From NCBI RefSeq assembly GCF_019977195.1, contig NZ_AP024643.1, forward strand, positions 2,666,001-2,730,000: DNA of 64,000 nt, in the 5' to 3' direction. This DNA comes from Arthrobacter sp. StoSoilA2. Lineage in GTDB: Bacteria; Actinomycetota; Actinomycetes; Actinomycetales; Micrococcaceae. The translations under genes were made by a program, and so were the position numbers. Shown in pieces: positions 1-8,781 of the stretch. Under the pieces are notes generated by a model. That model was not told the DNA's origin, did not search any database, and saw only the letters and a program-made list of their open reading frames with translations. Within the stretch, counting starts at the first letter, position 1. Every line of letters starts with the position of its first letter.

Positions 1-10
1 GCCTTCTTTG

Positions 11-93
11 TGCGCGGAGGGGGACTTGAACCCCCACCCCCTTTCGAGGACTAGCACCTCAAGCTAGCGCGTCTGCCATTCCGCCACCCGCGC
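11..93 (-). tRNA. tRNA-Leu (anticodon GAG)
   Basis: Read on the minus strand, the 7-bp acceptor arm GCGCGGG pairs with TCCGCGC (one G-T pair). The anticodon stem CTAGC/GCTAG encloses the loop TTGAGGT, giving anticodon GAG for CUC/CUU leucine codons. A long variable arm, typical of class II leucine tRNAs, and a T arm with TTCAAGT are visible. The 3' CCA is not encoded. The 268 bases between this gene and the next CDS show no other clear gene. Confidence 0.96.
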
Positions 94-361
94 AGGTAGT
101 GTTCAGAGAAGCCGTTCTGCACCTTCCGGTACTTCACTTTCCTCCGAAGCAGCGAGAAAAACTCTAACACGGTTTGAAGCAACTAAAAAATCGGTGCTGG
201 TCAGGACGGCCTAGAGGCTTTCAACGCGTGGCGGCGCCCGGAATTGCTCAACTGGGGGCGCTTGCGGTGAGTAGGCTGGTGGAACACGGGACGGTAGAGC
301 TGCGGGGTCCGCAGTGCGCGTCGTCGGCACCTGCAGCCCAGCCAACGCAAGGAGAATTTCC

Positions 362-1666
362 ATGTCTGTCATCCGCCCCGAAGACGAAGTTGTCCGGATT
401 TGCCAGGAGCTCATCCGGATCGACTCCTCCAACTTCGGCGACGACACCGGACCGGGCGAACGTGCTGCTGCGGAGTACACAGCTGGCCTGATCACGGAAG
501 TGGGCCTTGAGGCCGAGATTTTCGAGTCCGCACCGGGACGTGCCAACGTCGTCACGCGCATGGCGGGGGAGGACCCTTCAGCTGACGCGTTGGTGGTCCA
601 CGGACACTTGGACGTTGTACCGGCCCTGAAGGATCAGTGGAGCGTTGACCCCTTCAGCGGTGAGCTGAAGGACGGACTGATCTGGGGTCGCGGTGCCGTG
701 GACATGAAGGACATGGATGCCATGATCCTTTCGGTAATGCGGGACTTCGCCAGGACTGGCCGCAGGCCCAAGCGGGACATCATTTTCGCCTTCTTCGCGG
801 ACGAGGAAGCCGGCGGCACCTATGGCGCCCGGTATGCCGTGGAGCACCGCCGCGAATTGTTCGATGGCGCCACCGAGGCCATCTCCGAAGTGGGTGGATT
901 CTCCGCGACTATCGGTGGCCAGCGCACGTACCTGCTTCAAACTGCCGAAAAGGGCTTGTCCTGGTTGCGGCTGGTTGCCCATGGACGGGCCGGCCACGGC
1001 TCGCAAATCAATACGGACAACGCGATCACCCGGCTCGCGGCGGCCGTCACCAGAATCGGCGAATACAAGTGGCCTGTGGAACTGACTCCCACCACCAGGC
1101 AGTTCCTGGACGGCGTCACCGAACTCACTGGCGTGGAGTTTGACGCCGACAACCCGGACATCCTGCTCAAGGAGCTTGGCACCGTCGCCCGTTTCGTGGG
1201 AGCAACGCTGCAAAATACCTCCAACCCCACCCTGCTCCGCTCGGGCTACAAGCACAACGTCATCCCGGAATCGGCCGAGGCCTTCGTGGATTGCCGAACG
1301 CTGCCGGGCCAGCAGGAACTGGTGTTCGAAACCATCAAGGAGCTTGCCGGGGATGGCATCGAGATCAGCTACGTCAACAAGGATGTCTCCCTGGAGGTGC
1401 CGTTTGCCGGCAACCTCGTTGACTCCATGATCGACGCCTTGCACTCCGAGGACCCGGGCGCCAAGGTGCTTCCCTACACCCTCTCGGGAGGGACAGACAA
1501 CAAGTCCTTAAGCAAGATCGGCATCACCGGCTACGGCTTCGCTCCACTGATGCTGCCCGACGAGCTTGATTTCACGGGCATGTTCCACGGGGTGGACGAG
1601 CGGGTTCCGGCAGAGTCCCTGCAGTTCGGCGCGCGGGTCCTCAACAAGCTGCTGAGCAACTACTAA
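362..1666 (+). CDS. M20 family zinc metallopeptidase/deacylase
   Basis: The 434-residue protein belongs to the M20 family of dinuclear-zinc peptidases and deacylases, probably cytoplasmic. Visible motifs are GHLDVVP (His82, Asp84), the bridging aspartate in GRGAVDMK (Asp114) and the catalytic glutamates in FADEEAGG (Glu148/149). The conserved SGGTDNK and FHGVDE segments near the C-terminus supply the remaining ligands. An upstream in-frame start at 314 exists, but ATG 362 is preferred because AAGGAG (349-354) sits 7 bases before it. The acyl-CoA dehydrogenase gene follows after 28 bp and is probably co-transcribed. The substrate cannot be told from sequence; dipeptides or N-acyl amino acids are typical for the family. 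Confidence 0.93.
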   Translation: MSVIRPEDEVVRICQELIRIDSSNFGDDTGPGERAAAEYTAGLITEVGLEAEIFESAPGRANVVTRMAGEDPSADALVVHGHLDVVPALKDQWSVDPFSGELKDGLIWGRGAVDMKDMDAMILSVMRDFARTGRRPKRDIIFAFFADEEAGGTYGARYAVEHRRELFDGATEAISEVGGFSATIGGQRTYLLQTAEKGLSWLRLVAHGRAGHGSQINTDNAITRLAAAVTRIGEYKWPVELTPTTRQFLDGVTELTGVEFDADNPDILLKELGTVARFVGATLQNTSNPTLLRSGYKHNVIPESAEAFVDCRTLPGQQELVFETIKELAGDGIEISYVNKDVSLEVPFAGNLVDSMIDALHSEDPGAKVLPYTLSGGTDNKSLSKIGITGYGFAPLMLPDELDFTGMFHGVDERVPAESLQFGARVLNKLLSNY

Positions 1667-1694
1667 ACGCAATCTTCAGGAAAGACGGTGGGCT

Positions 1695-2855
1695 ATGAAT
1701 CCAGAGGAAATCCTTCCGGATGCGCTGTTGGAGCGGCTCCGCGGGCGGGCGGCTGGATATGACCACGACAATCTCTTCTTCCATGAAGACCTCGAAGAGC
1801 TGGCTGCCGCCGGTTACCTGAAACTGTTCGTGCCAGTCGCCGACGGCGGTCTGGGACTTGGTCTGGAAGCGGTAGCTGCGTTGCAGCAGCGCCTCGCCAC
1901 GGCAGCCCCGGCCACAGCACTGGCAGTCAACATGCATCTGGTCTGGACCGGCGTCGCGCATGTCATGGCTGCAAGGGGGGACGACTCGCTGGACTTCGTG
2001 CTGAAGGAAGCCGGCAAGGGGGAAGTGTTCGCTTTCGGAATTTCGGAAGCGGGCAACGATTCAATGCTGTTCGATTCCACGACCCTTGCGGAGCCGTTGC
2101 CTGACGGTGGTTATCGATTCACCGGACGGAAGATCTTCACGAGCCTCTCCCGTGGTTGGACCCGTCTGGGAACGTTCGGCAAGGACGCAAACGCCAGAAA
2201 CGGAGAGGGCGAGTTGGTTTTCGGATTCATCCACCGTGATGAACCCGGGCACGAAACCCTCAACGATTGGGACACCCTGGGCATGCGGGCCAGTGCCTCG
2301 AACACCACCCTGTTGAAGGGAGCGGCGGTTCCATCGGAGCGGATCTTCCGTAAACTGCCTGTCGGGCCTAACCAGGACTTACTGATATTCGCGATTTTTG
2401 CCTGCTTTGAGACCTTGTTGGCAGCGGTCTACACCGGGTTGGCGCAGCGTGCGTTCATGCTGGGCATTGAAAGCGTCAAGCGAAGGGTCTCGGCGAAACA
2501 CGGCGGACGCACTTTCGCCCAGGACCCGGACATCCGTTGGAAAGTTGCCGACGCGGCCCTGGCCATGGACGGCATTTATCCCCAATTGTCGACCGTTGCC
2601 CGCGACATCGACAACCTGGTGGACCATGGAGCCCAGTGGTTCCCCAAGTTTGTTGGACTCAAGTCGCGTGCCACGGAAAATGCCCGTTACGTGGTGGATC
2701 TGGCGATCAGGGTCACGGGAGGATCCAGCTACTTCCGCGGCTCGGAACTGGAACGCCTCTACCGGGACGTACTCGCTGGAATTTTCCACCCGTCCAATGA
2801 CGAATCGGCGCACAACACGGTGGCGAGCGCCTGGCTTGGGCCCCTGGACAACTGA
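1695..2855 (+). CDS. acyl-CoA dehydrogenase family protein
   Basis: The 386-residue protein has the acyl-CoA dehydrogenase fold: an N-terminal helical domain, a middle beta domain (GYRFTGRKIFTSL, with WDTLGMRASAS for substrate and FAD contacts) and a C-terminal helical domain containing VTGGSSYFRGSELERLYRD. It would be a soluble FAD enzyme that desaturates an acyl-CoA or acts as a related flavin monooxygenase; the classical catalytic glutamate is not obvious. It lies 28 bp after the M20 gene and the two probably form an operon. Its stop codon lies inside a short tandem repeat that fills the gap to the converging next gene. Confidence 0.88.
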   Translation: MNPEEILPDALLERLRGRAAGYDHDNLFFHEDLEELAAAGYLKLFVPVADGGLGLGLEAVAALQQRLATAAPATALAVNMHLVWTGVAHVMAARGDDSLDFVLKEAGKGEVFAFGISEAGNDSMLFDSTTLAEPLPDGGYRFTGRKIFTSLSRGWTRLGTFGKDANARNGEGELVFGFIHRDEPGHETLNDWDTLGMRASASNTTLLKGAAVPSERIFRKLPVGPNQDLLIFAIFACFETLLAAVYTGLAQRAFMLGIESVKRRVSAKHGGRTFAQDPDIRWKVADAALAMDGIYPQLSTVARDIDNLVDHGAQWFPKFVGLKSRATENARYVVDLAIRVTGGSSYFRGSELERLYRDVLAGIFHPSNDESAHNTVASAWLGPLDN

Positions 2856-2904
2856 GGAACCTGACAACTGAGGAACCTGACAGCTGAGGAAACGGGACAG
2901 CTGA
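2847..2904. repeat. 16-bp tandem repeat spanning a stop codon
   Basis: The unit GACAACTGAGGAACCT occurs twice exactly (2847-2862, 2863-2878), then once degenerate (2879-2894) and once as a partial copy (2896-2904). The first unit contains the TGA stop of the acyl-CoA dehydrogenase, and the array ends exactly at the stop of the converging small gene. It looks like a slippage expansion in non-coding space. Confidence 0.85.
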
Positions 2905-3138
2905 CTAGACCGTGCGCTGCACGGAATAGACTTTTCGGCGCAACCAGAAGCGTCTGCCGCCGCCGAGGTATAGCCGGCTGCGTTCCAGCTCCCACTTCCC
3001 GTACTCGGAGTGCTCTGCGAGCCGACGCCGGGCTTCGGGCAGTGAATCGTCAGGTCCTACCGTCAGTACGAGGTACTCGTACTGACGTGCATAGTCACGT
3101 TGGCGCTCTTCGGAGCTGCCTCGAAATTGTTCCTTCAT
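2905..3138 (-). CDS. small conserved actinobacterial protein, DUF5703-like
   Basis: The 77-residue protein is basic in its C-terminal half and contains a YEYLVLTVGPDDSL core followed by a helical arginine-rich stretch and GGGRRFWLRRKV. This resembles the small DUF5703 proteins common in actinobacteria, whose function is unknown. The start is supported by GGAGAGGG directly upstream. It is divergent from the small acidic gene at 3178, with only 39 bp between the starts, and converges on the acyl-CoA dehydrogenase. Family assignment is from memory of the motif, not a search. Confidence 0.75.
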   Translation of the reverse strand: MKEQFRGSSEERQRDYARQYEYLVLTVGPDDSLPEARRRLAEHSEYGKWELERSRLYLGGGRRFWLRRKVYSVQRTV

Positions 3139-3165
3139 CCCTCTCCATTTTCGTCCTTTTCGGGC

Positions 3166-3171
3166 TAACGT
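3166..3171 (+). promoter_or_regulatory. leaderless-type -10 element
   Basis: TAACGT ends 6 bases before ATG 3178 and no Shine-Dalgarno sequence is present, the arrangement of a leaderless transcript. Confidence 0.5.
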
Positions 3172-3177
3172 GAAGTC

Positions 3178-3435
3178 ATGAGCATCGATCCGCGTGTCGC
3201 GCTTCAGTCATTGACTGCTGCCCTGGAAGAGCACTTGGCCGCCGCTTCAGCCCGCCGGGGGGAGGGTGACCCCAACGTCGAGGCGGCGTTCTTCGCCGTC
3301 GCAGATGCCTTCGAGGTTTACGAAGACGCCCTGTACGAGGCATATTCCGAGGTTACTCCGCTCCAGGTGTTTGATGACGAGGAAGAGGACGATGATGAGG
3401 TCCTGGACGAAGACCTCGAAAGCCTGGAGGACTAG
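3178..3435 (+). CDS. small acidic conserved protein
   Basis: The 85-residue protein has a helical N-terminal half and an extremely acidic C-terminal tail of Asp/Glu (residues about 65-85). I do not recognise a family with a known function. No signal peptide or membrane segment is visible, so it is probably cytoplasmic. The acidic tail could bind a basic partner, but this is speculation. The gene is monocistronic: it has a leaderless-type -10 element upstream and a strong hairpin terminator 20 bases after its stop. Confidence 0.75.
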   Translation: MSIDPRVALQSLTAALEEHLAAASARRGEGDPNVEAAFFAVADAFEVYEDALYEAYSEVTPLQVFDDEEEDDDEVLDEDLESLED

Positions 3436-3455
3436 GAGCCTTCTATAACGGCAAC

Positions 3456-3485
3456 AACCGGCCACCTGCGGTGGCCGGTTTTTTG
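3456..3485 (+). terminator. Rho-independent terminator
   Basis: A perfect 10-bp stem (AACCGGCCAC / GTGGCCGGTT) with a 5-base loop is followed by a T run (six consecutive T counting the stem end). It closes the small acidic gene and insulates the polysaccharide island that starts downstream. Confidence 0.93.
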
Positions 3486-3709
3486 TGTCGTTTCGCGCCC
3501 TGTTTGTCCTGCTTGCAGCCCGGAATTTAGCGGTTTTCGCTGGTTTCGTGACGCTTGGAGCACGTAGTCCTGCATCAGCCAGGTAGGTACTCGCACGTAG
3601 GAGCCATGGGTAAAGCTGCGCAAACTTGAGTACAGACTACTGGTGCGCCTCCTGACCGCCGCCGCTTCACTGGGTTGTAGGCAATGGCAGGTCTGCGAAG
3701 AAGGCTGAC

Positions 3710-5389
3710 ATGGTAAAGGTTCCAGTCTTGCGTTCGGGCAAGGTGGGGGCACCACAGGGTGCGCATCCCTTTTCCTTGGGCGCGGCGTTCACAGCCAAAC
3801 CTGCCGTCGCCGATGTCAATCCGCCGGTGTCTCCCTGGATTGACAAGTCCGTTGCTGCACAACGGACTGAAAAGGCGGGACTGGCGGCCTTGAGGGCAGA
3901 TGTCACCCTGGACCTCAAGCCGCCAGTCACCCACCGCCGCTCCCGCAGCACCTCCGCCCTGGCCCGCCGGTATGGCTGGACACGGTTGCTCACCAACAGT
4001 CTTCGACTGGCCGACAGCGCCTTGGTAGCGGCAGCAGTCACGTCAGGTTTCCTTCTGAACACTGACGGCCTTGCCGTTGCGGCGGGCGGCGCGGGACACG
4101 AGCGCCAGCTTATGCTCGGCTTCATACTTGGCATTGCCTGGCTGGGAGCACTGGAGGTCTACCGGACACGGGATCCGAAAGTACTCGGCGTGGGGCCCGA
4201 AGAATACAAGCGGGTCCTGTCCGCAAGCCTGCGCGTTTTCGGCTTTCTGGGGCTCGTGGCAGTCGTATTCCGGCTGGAGTCCGCAAGCTCCTTCGTCCTG
4301 GTGTCCCTGCCCGTGGGCTTGGTGTCCCTGACAGGCAGCCGGTGGATGTTCCGCCGCTGGCTAACGTTCGAAAAGTCGCGCGGCCGCTGCCTCTCCCGTG
4401 CCATTGTGGTGGGGGAGCCACAGGACGTCAGATACGTCATCAAGCAAATCAACCGGAAGTCCGGTGCCGCGTACAACATTCTGGGGGCGTGCCTTCCAGG
4501 GGCCCGGCGTGGCGCCGTCCTGGTGGTGGATAACGTGCGGGTCCCCGTCTTGTCGTCGATTTACGGCATTGCCCATACTGTGCGTCAGACGGGCGCCAAC
4601 GCGGTGATCGTTGCCGGTCCGGTCCCTGGCGGCAACCAGTTCATCCAGGAGTTGGGCTGGCGCCTGGAAGAAGATTCTGCCGAACTCGTCCTGGCAGCAA
4701 CGCTGACCAACGTGGCTGGCCCACGTATCCACTGGCGCCCCGTTGAGGGCCTGCCCCTGATGCACGTGGATATTCCGCACTACTCCGGTGGCAAACACAC
4801 GCTCAAGCGCCTCATGGACATTGTGGTTTCGGCTACTGCTTTGCTTTGCCTGGCGCCCCTGCTGGCTGTTTTGGCGCTGATAGTCAGGTTGGACAGCCCG
4901 GGTCCAGTGCTTTTCCGGCAGGAACGGATCGGTAGGCGAGGCACCACCTTCCAGATGCTGAAGTTCCGTTCCATGGTGGTCGATGCCGAAGCGCGGCTGG
5001 AGGAACTCAGCGGAAAGGACCAGGGAGCTGGCGTCCTCTTCAAGATGCGTGATGATCCCCGGGTCACCAAGTGCGGCCGTTGGATGCGCAAGTACTCCTT
5101 GGACGAGCTACCCCAGTTCTGGAATGTGCTGGCCGGGAACATGAGCTTGGTGGGCCCCCGTCCGCCGCTCCTTCGCGAAGTCAGTGGCTACGAACGGCAT
5201 ACCCATCGCCGGCTGCTAATCAAACCCGGAATTACCGGCTTGTGGCAGATCAATGGACGATCCGATCTTCCCTGGGATGAAGCCGTCCGGCTGGACCTGT
5301 ACTACGTCGAAAACTGGTCGATAGCAGGCGACCTGATGATCATGTGGCGCACCTTCAGGGCCATGATCCAGCCCTCCGGCGCCTATTGA
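3710..5389 (+). CDS. polyprenyl-phosphate sugar-1-phosphate transferase (WcaJ/WbaP type)
   Basis: The 559-residue membrane enzyme likely starts polysaccharide repeat-unit assembly by moving a sugar-1-phosphate from a nucleotide sugar to undecaprenyl phosphate. The N-terminal part has a soluble start, several hydrophobic segments (residues about 95-220) and a CoA-binding-like region. The C-terminal bacterial sugar transferase domain (about 363-559) carries the signature segments KRLMDI, DSPGPVLFRQERIG, FKMRDDPRVT, DELPQFWNV, GPRPPL and KPGITGLWQINGR. ATG 3710 has GAAGAAGG 5 bases upstream. The 224 bases before it contain no clear gene and should hold the island's promoter. It heads a + strand gene series reaching to 17156. 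Confidence 0.93.
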   Translation: MVKVPVLRSGKVGAPQGAHPFSLGAAFTAKPAVADVNPPVSPWIDKSVAAQRTEKAGLAALRADVTLDLKPPVTHRRSRSTSALARRYGWTRLLTNSLRLADSALVAAAVTSGFLLNTDGLAVAAGGAGHERQLMLGFILGIAWLGALEVYRTRDPKVLGVGPEEYKRVLSASLRVFGFLGLVAVVFRLESASSFVLVSLPVGLVSLTGSRWMFRRWLTFEKSRGRCLSRAIVVGEPQDVRYVIKQINRKSGAAYNILGACLPGARRGAVLVVDNVRVPVLSSIYGIAHTVRQTGANAVIVAGPVPGGNQFIQELGWRLEEDSAELVLAATLTNVAGPRIHWRPVEGLPLMHVDIPHYSGGKHTLKRLMDIVVSATALLCLAPLLAVLALIVRLDSPGPVLFRQERIGRRGTTFQMLKFRSMVVDAEARLEELSGKDQGAGVLFKMRDDPRVTKCGRWMRKYSLDELPQFWNVLAGNMSLVGPRPPLLREVSGYERHTHRRLLIKPGITGLWQINGRSDLPWDEAVRLDLYYVENWSIAGDLMIMWRTFRAMIQPSGAY

Positions 5390-5492
5390 ACGACCTGCTG
5401 GAACTTACTGACCGACACGAGACACGCCGAGCACCACAACAAGCATTACCTGAGAAAGAACCGAGCTATCCAACACAGAATCCGAGTGGAAA

Positions 5493-6602
5493 ATGAGCAT
5501 AGGAACTATTCCATCAGGCCACCTTAACGGCCACGGGATGACCCCGAAATTGCGGATCGCCGTGGTCGGAGCGGGATATTGGGGCCCGAACCTCGCCAGG
5601 AACCTTAAAGCCAGCCCGGACTGGGAACTCGTGGCAATTTGCGATCTTGACGTGGAGCGCGGACTTCGGCTGGCCGAAACAGTAGGCGGCGTCGCCGTCG
5701 TCGAGTCCTTGGACGAACTCCTGGACACCTACAACCTGGACGCCGTCGCCGTGGCGACACCAGCGCACACGCATCACGGAGTAGTGATGACTGCATTGCG
5801 GGCCGGCATGCACGTGCTCGTCGAGAAGCCACTCGCGGACAGCCGTGCCAAGGGCCTGGAAATGGTGGAGGAAGCCAAAGCCCGCGGCCTCGTCCTCATG
5901 GCAGACCATACCTATTGCTTCACTCCCGCGGTTTTGAAGATCCAGGAGCTCGTATCAAGTGGGGCATTGGGCGACATCCTGTACGTCGACTCCGTGCGCA
6001 TCAACCTCGGACTTGTCCAACCGGACGTCAATGTGTTCTGGGATCTTGCACCCCACGATCTCTCGATCCTGGACTTCGTCCTGCCGGGAGGCCTGCACCC
6101 CACCGAGATCTCTGCCCACGGCGCGGATCCGCTGGGTACGGGCCGCGACTGTGTAGGCCATCTGACCTTCGGCCTGCCAAACGACGCCATGGTGCATATC
6201 CACGTGAACTGGCTCAGTCCCACCAAAATCCGCCAGATGATCATTGGCGGCTCAAAGAGGACGTTGGTCTGGGACGACCTGAACCCGCAACAACGGCTCA
6301 GCGTCTACGATCGCGGCGTCAGCCTGGAACAACAGCCGCGGTCCGCGGCGGACAAAAAGAACTCTGCCATCTCGTATCGTCTGGGCGACACCTGGTCACC
6401 GGCATTGCAGGAACGCGAACCATTGGGCCAGGTCGTCGCCGAGCTGGCCGGCTCCATCAGGAACCACACCATACCGCGCACCAGTGGCGAATCCGGGCTC
6501 AGGGTCCTCTCAGTACTGGAAGCCGTCACCCAAAGCCTTGGAACAGACGGCCAGTCAACCATCGTTGCCGGCAACGGGGTCGCCCTCCAGGTCGCACAGT
6601 GA
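5493..6602 (+). CDS. Gfo/Idh/MocA family nucleotide-sugar dehydrogenase
   Basis: The 369-residue NAD(P)-dependent oxidoreductase has a Rossmann domain beginning VVGAGYWGPN (residues 25-34) and the family EKP motif at 111-113, followed by the alpha/beta substrate domain. With the downstream DegT aminotransferase and hexapeptide acyltransferase it resembles WlbA/WbpB enzymes that oxidise C3 of a UDP-sugar before amination; the exact substrate is inferred from neighbours only. An internal ATG at 5538 is a possible alternative start. Its stop overlaps the next start (GTGA at 6599-6602), which suggests translational coupling. Confidence 0.88.
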   Translation: MSIGTIPSGHLNGHGMTPKLRIAVVGAGYWGPNLARNLKASPDWELVAICDLDVERGLRLAETVGGVAVVESLDELLDTYNLDAVAVATPAHTHHGVVMTALRAGMHVLVEKPLADSRAKGLEMVEEAKARGLVLMADHTYCFTPAVLKIQELVSSGALGDILYVDSVRINLGLVQPDVNVFWDLAPHDLSILDFVLPGGLHPTEISAHGADPLGTGRDCVGHLTFGLPNDAMVHIHVNWLSPTKIRQMIIGGSKRTLVWDDLNPQQRLSVYDRGVSLEQQPRSAADKKNSAISYRLGDTWSPALQEREPLGQVVAELAGSIRNHTIPRTSGESGLRVLSVLEAVTQSLGTDGQSTIVAGNGVALQVAQ

Positions 6603-7618
6603 ACAAGCTGCTCGGCGCCAACGTCCTGGTCACCGGAGGCGCCGGAACCATCGGATCCACCTTGGTAGACCAACTGCTCGACGCCGGTGCGGCGCACGTG
6701 GACGTCCTGGACAACCTCGTCAGGGGGCGCCGGGCAAACCTCAACGATGCCCTGGCTACCGGACTCGTGCAGTTGGTGGAAGGTGACCTGAGGGACCGGG
6801 ACCTGGTCCACGACCTCACCAGGGGCAAAGACCTGGTTTTCCATCAGGCTGCGATCCGAATCACCCAATGCGCCGAGGAGCCACGTTTGGCGCTTGAGGT
6901 CCTGGTGGATGGAACCTTCAACGTGTTCGAAGCCGCCGTTGGGCACAAGGTGGACAAGGTCATCGCGGCCTCGAGTGCCTCCGTCTACGGAATGGCAGAG
7001 GAATTCCCCACCACCGAGAGACACCACCACCACAACAACGACACCTTTTATGGGGCCGCGAAATCCTTCAACGAAGGAATGGCGAGGAGCTTCCGAGCCA
7101 TGTCCGGCCTGGATTACGTCCTCCTGAGGTACTTCAATGTGTACGGACCCCGCATGGACGTCCACGGACTCTATACAGAGGTACTTGTCCGTTGGATGGA
7201 GCGAATAGTCGACGGCCTTCCGCCCCTGATCTTCGGCAGCGGCCACCAGACAATGGACTTCATCCACACCGCCGACGTCGCAAGGGCCAACATCCTCGCA
7301 GCCGCCAGCGACGTCCGGGAGGGTGTCTACAACGTAGCCAGCGGCACGGAAACCAGCTTGGCCGAACTCGCGCAAACCCTGCTGCGGGTCATGCAGTCCC
7401 CACTGCACCTTGACCACGGACCTGAACGGGCAGTCAACGGAGTTGCCCGCCGGCTCGCAGACGTCACCGCAGCCAAGCGGGACCTCGGTTTTGAAGCCGC
7501 CATAGAACTTGAAGATGGACTCCGCTCACTCGTCACCTGGTGGCGTCCCCTCCGAGAAGAAATCGCAGCCTCCCGGCAACTTGCCCGGCCCGAAGCACCC
7601 TCAGTGGGTGCACGATGA
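6599..7618 (+). CDS. NAD-dependent nucleotide-sugar epimerase/dehydratase
   Basis: The 339-residue extended short-chain dehydrogenase has the NAD-binding motif GGAGTIGS (residues 13-20), the serine segment AASSASVYG, and the YxxxK catalytic pair in FYGAAKSF. It is closest in layout to UDP-glucose or UDP-GlcNAc 4-epimerases and probably shapes the nucleotide sugar made by this gene set. The start is GTG within the overlapping GTGA that ends the dehydrogenase gene; the reading frame is open far upstream but that part is a shadow of the preceding gene. Its own stop overlaps the next start as ATGA. Confidence 0.88.
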   Translation: MNKLLGANVLVTGGAGTIGSTLVDQLLDAGAAHVDVLDNLVRGRRANLNDALATGLVQLVEGDLRDRDLVHDLTRGKDLVFHQAAIRITQCAEEPRLALEVLVDGTFNVFEAAVGHKVDKVIAASSASVYGMAEEFPTTERHHHHNNDTFYGAAKSFNEGMARSFRAMSGLDYVLLRYFNVYGPRMDVHGLYTEVLVRWMERIVDGLPPLIFGSGHQTMDFIHTADVARANILAAASDVREGVYNVASGTETSLAELAQTLLRVMQSPLHLDHGPERAVNGVARRLADVTAAKRDLGFEAAIELEDGLRSLVTWWRPLREEIAASRQLARPEAPSVGAR

Positions 7619-8781
7619 CAACCTCCGAAACCTCCCTGGCACGCATCGACGTCATGAAACCGTGGCTAGGGCAAGAAGAAGCCCAAGCAGTCGCCGAGGT
7701 CATCGCTTCCGGCTGGGTGGCCCAAGGCCCCAAAGTCAAGCAGTTCGAGGAAGCCTTCGCCCTGGAGCAACAGGCCGCTTTCGCCGTCGCGGTCTCCAGC
7801 TGCACCTCAGCCCTGCACCTGGCACTCGCCGTCGCCGGTATCGGCCCGGGAGACGACGTCGTAGTTCCCTCCTTCTCCTTCATCGCAACCGCAAATGCCC
7901 CCAGCTACGTAGGCGCCCGGGCGGTCTTCGCCGACGTCGACGTCCTAACGGGTTGTGTCACCGCCGAAACGATCGCCGCCGCCCTGACGCCGGCCACACG
8001 GGCCGTCATAGTCGTGGACCAAGGCGGAGTACCCGTGGATCTCGATCCCATCCGGGCCCTGTGCGACCCCCTCGGGATCACCGTGGTGGAAGACGCAGCC
8101 TGCGGCATCGGTTCACGCTACCGCGGCCGGCCGGTAGGAGCCGGCGCCGAACTGGTCGCATGGTCCTTCCACCCCCGCAAAATCCTCACCACCGGCGAAG
8201 GCGGGATGCTCTCCACGCCAAGGCGGGACTTCGCAGACCGGTCCCGCCGCCTCCGCGAACACGCAATGAGCGTCTCAGCGGCGGACCGTCATGCCAGCGT
8301 CCTGGCCCCCGCCGAGGAGTACCTCGAAGTCGGCTTCAACTACCGCATGACCGACCTCCAGGCCGCCGTCGGGATCGTCCAACTCGGCCGCCTGCACCAG
8401 GCAGTACAACGCAGACGCGAACTGGCCGCCAACTACGCTCAGGCCTTCGCCGGTATCGAAGGCCTCCGCCTAGTAGACGACCCAGGCTACGGAACCGGAA
8501 ACTTCCAGTCCTGCTGGCTGGAAGTAGGCACGGCTTTCCCCCTGGGAAGAGACGCCCTGATGAGCCGCCTGGCAGAGGAGGGAATATCGGCACGACGCGG
8601 CATCATGGCCGCACACCGGCAACCTGCCTACGCCCGGGAAGCCAAGGCCGCGGTTTCACTGGCAGCAACTGAATGGCTGACAGAGCACACATTGATCCTG
8701 CCTCTCTACCACCAACTCACCCTGGGTGACCAGGTCCGGGTCATCGACTCCGTACTTCGCGCGGCAGGACAGGGACAATGA
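7615..8781 (+). CDS. DegT/DnrJ/EryC1/StrS family PLP sugar aminotransferase
   Basis: The 388-residue enzyme transfers an amino group to a keto-sugar nucleotide. The PLP-binding lysine lies in HPRKILTTGEGG (Lys189), the cofactor-ring aspartate in VVEDAACG (Asp160), and the C-terminal NYRMTDLQAAVG is typical of the family. Position between a dehydrogenase/epimerase and an N-acyltransferase indicates synthesis of an acylated amino sugar. The start at 7615 is chosen because it makes an ATGA overlap with the previous stop and begins the conserved region; an in-frame ATG at 7540 would place 25 residues inside the epimerase gene. Confidence 0.92.
   Translation: MTTSETSLARIDVMKPWLGQEEAQAVAEVIASGWVAQGPKVKQFEEAFALEQQAAFAVAVSSCTSALHLALAVAGIGPGDDVVVPSFSFIATANAPSYVGARAVFADVDVLTGCVTAETIAAALTPATRAVIVVDQGGVPVDLDPIRALCDPLGITVVEDAACGIGSRYRGRPVGAGAELVAWSFHPRKILTTGEGGMLSTPRRDFADRSRRLREHAMSVSAADRHASVLAPAEEYLEVGFNYRMTDLQAAVGIVQLGRLHQAVQRRRELAANYAQAFAGIEGLRLVDDPGYGTGNFQSCWLEVGTAFPLGRDALMSRLAEEGISARRGIMAAHRQPAYAREAKAAVSLAATEWLTEHTLILPLYHQLTLGDQVRVIDSVLRAAGQGQ

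Noticed and set aside
578..1444. 288-residue open frame antisense to the M20 peptidase
   Set aside because: No motif or start signal; the M20 gene with zinc ligands occupies the same bases.
3603..3626. Seven-codon leader peptide (TAGGAG then ATG) before the sugar transferase gene
   Set aside because: Too short to support without conservation, and no attenuator hairpin follows it.
7509..8672. 387-residue arginine/proline-rich open frame overlapping the aminotransferase gene
   Set aside because: Composition is typical of a shadow frame, and the DegT aminotransferase in the other frame has all family motifs.
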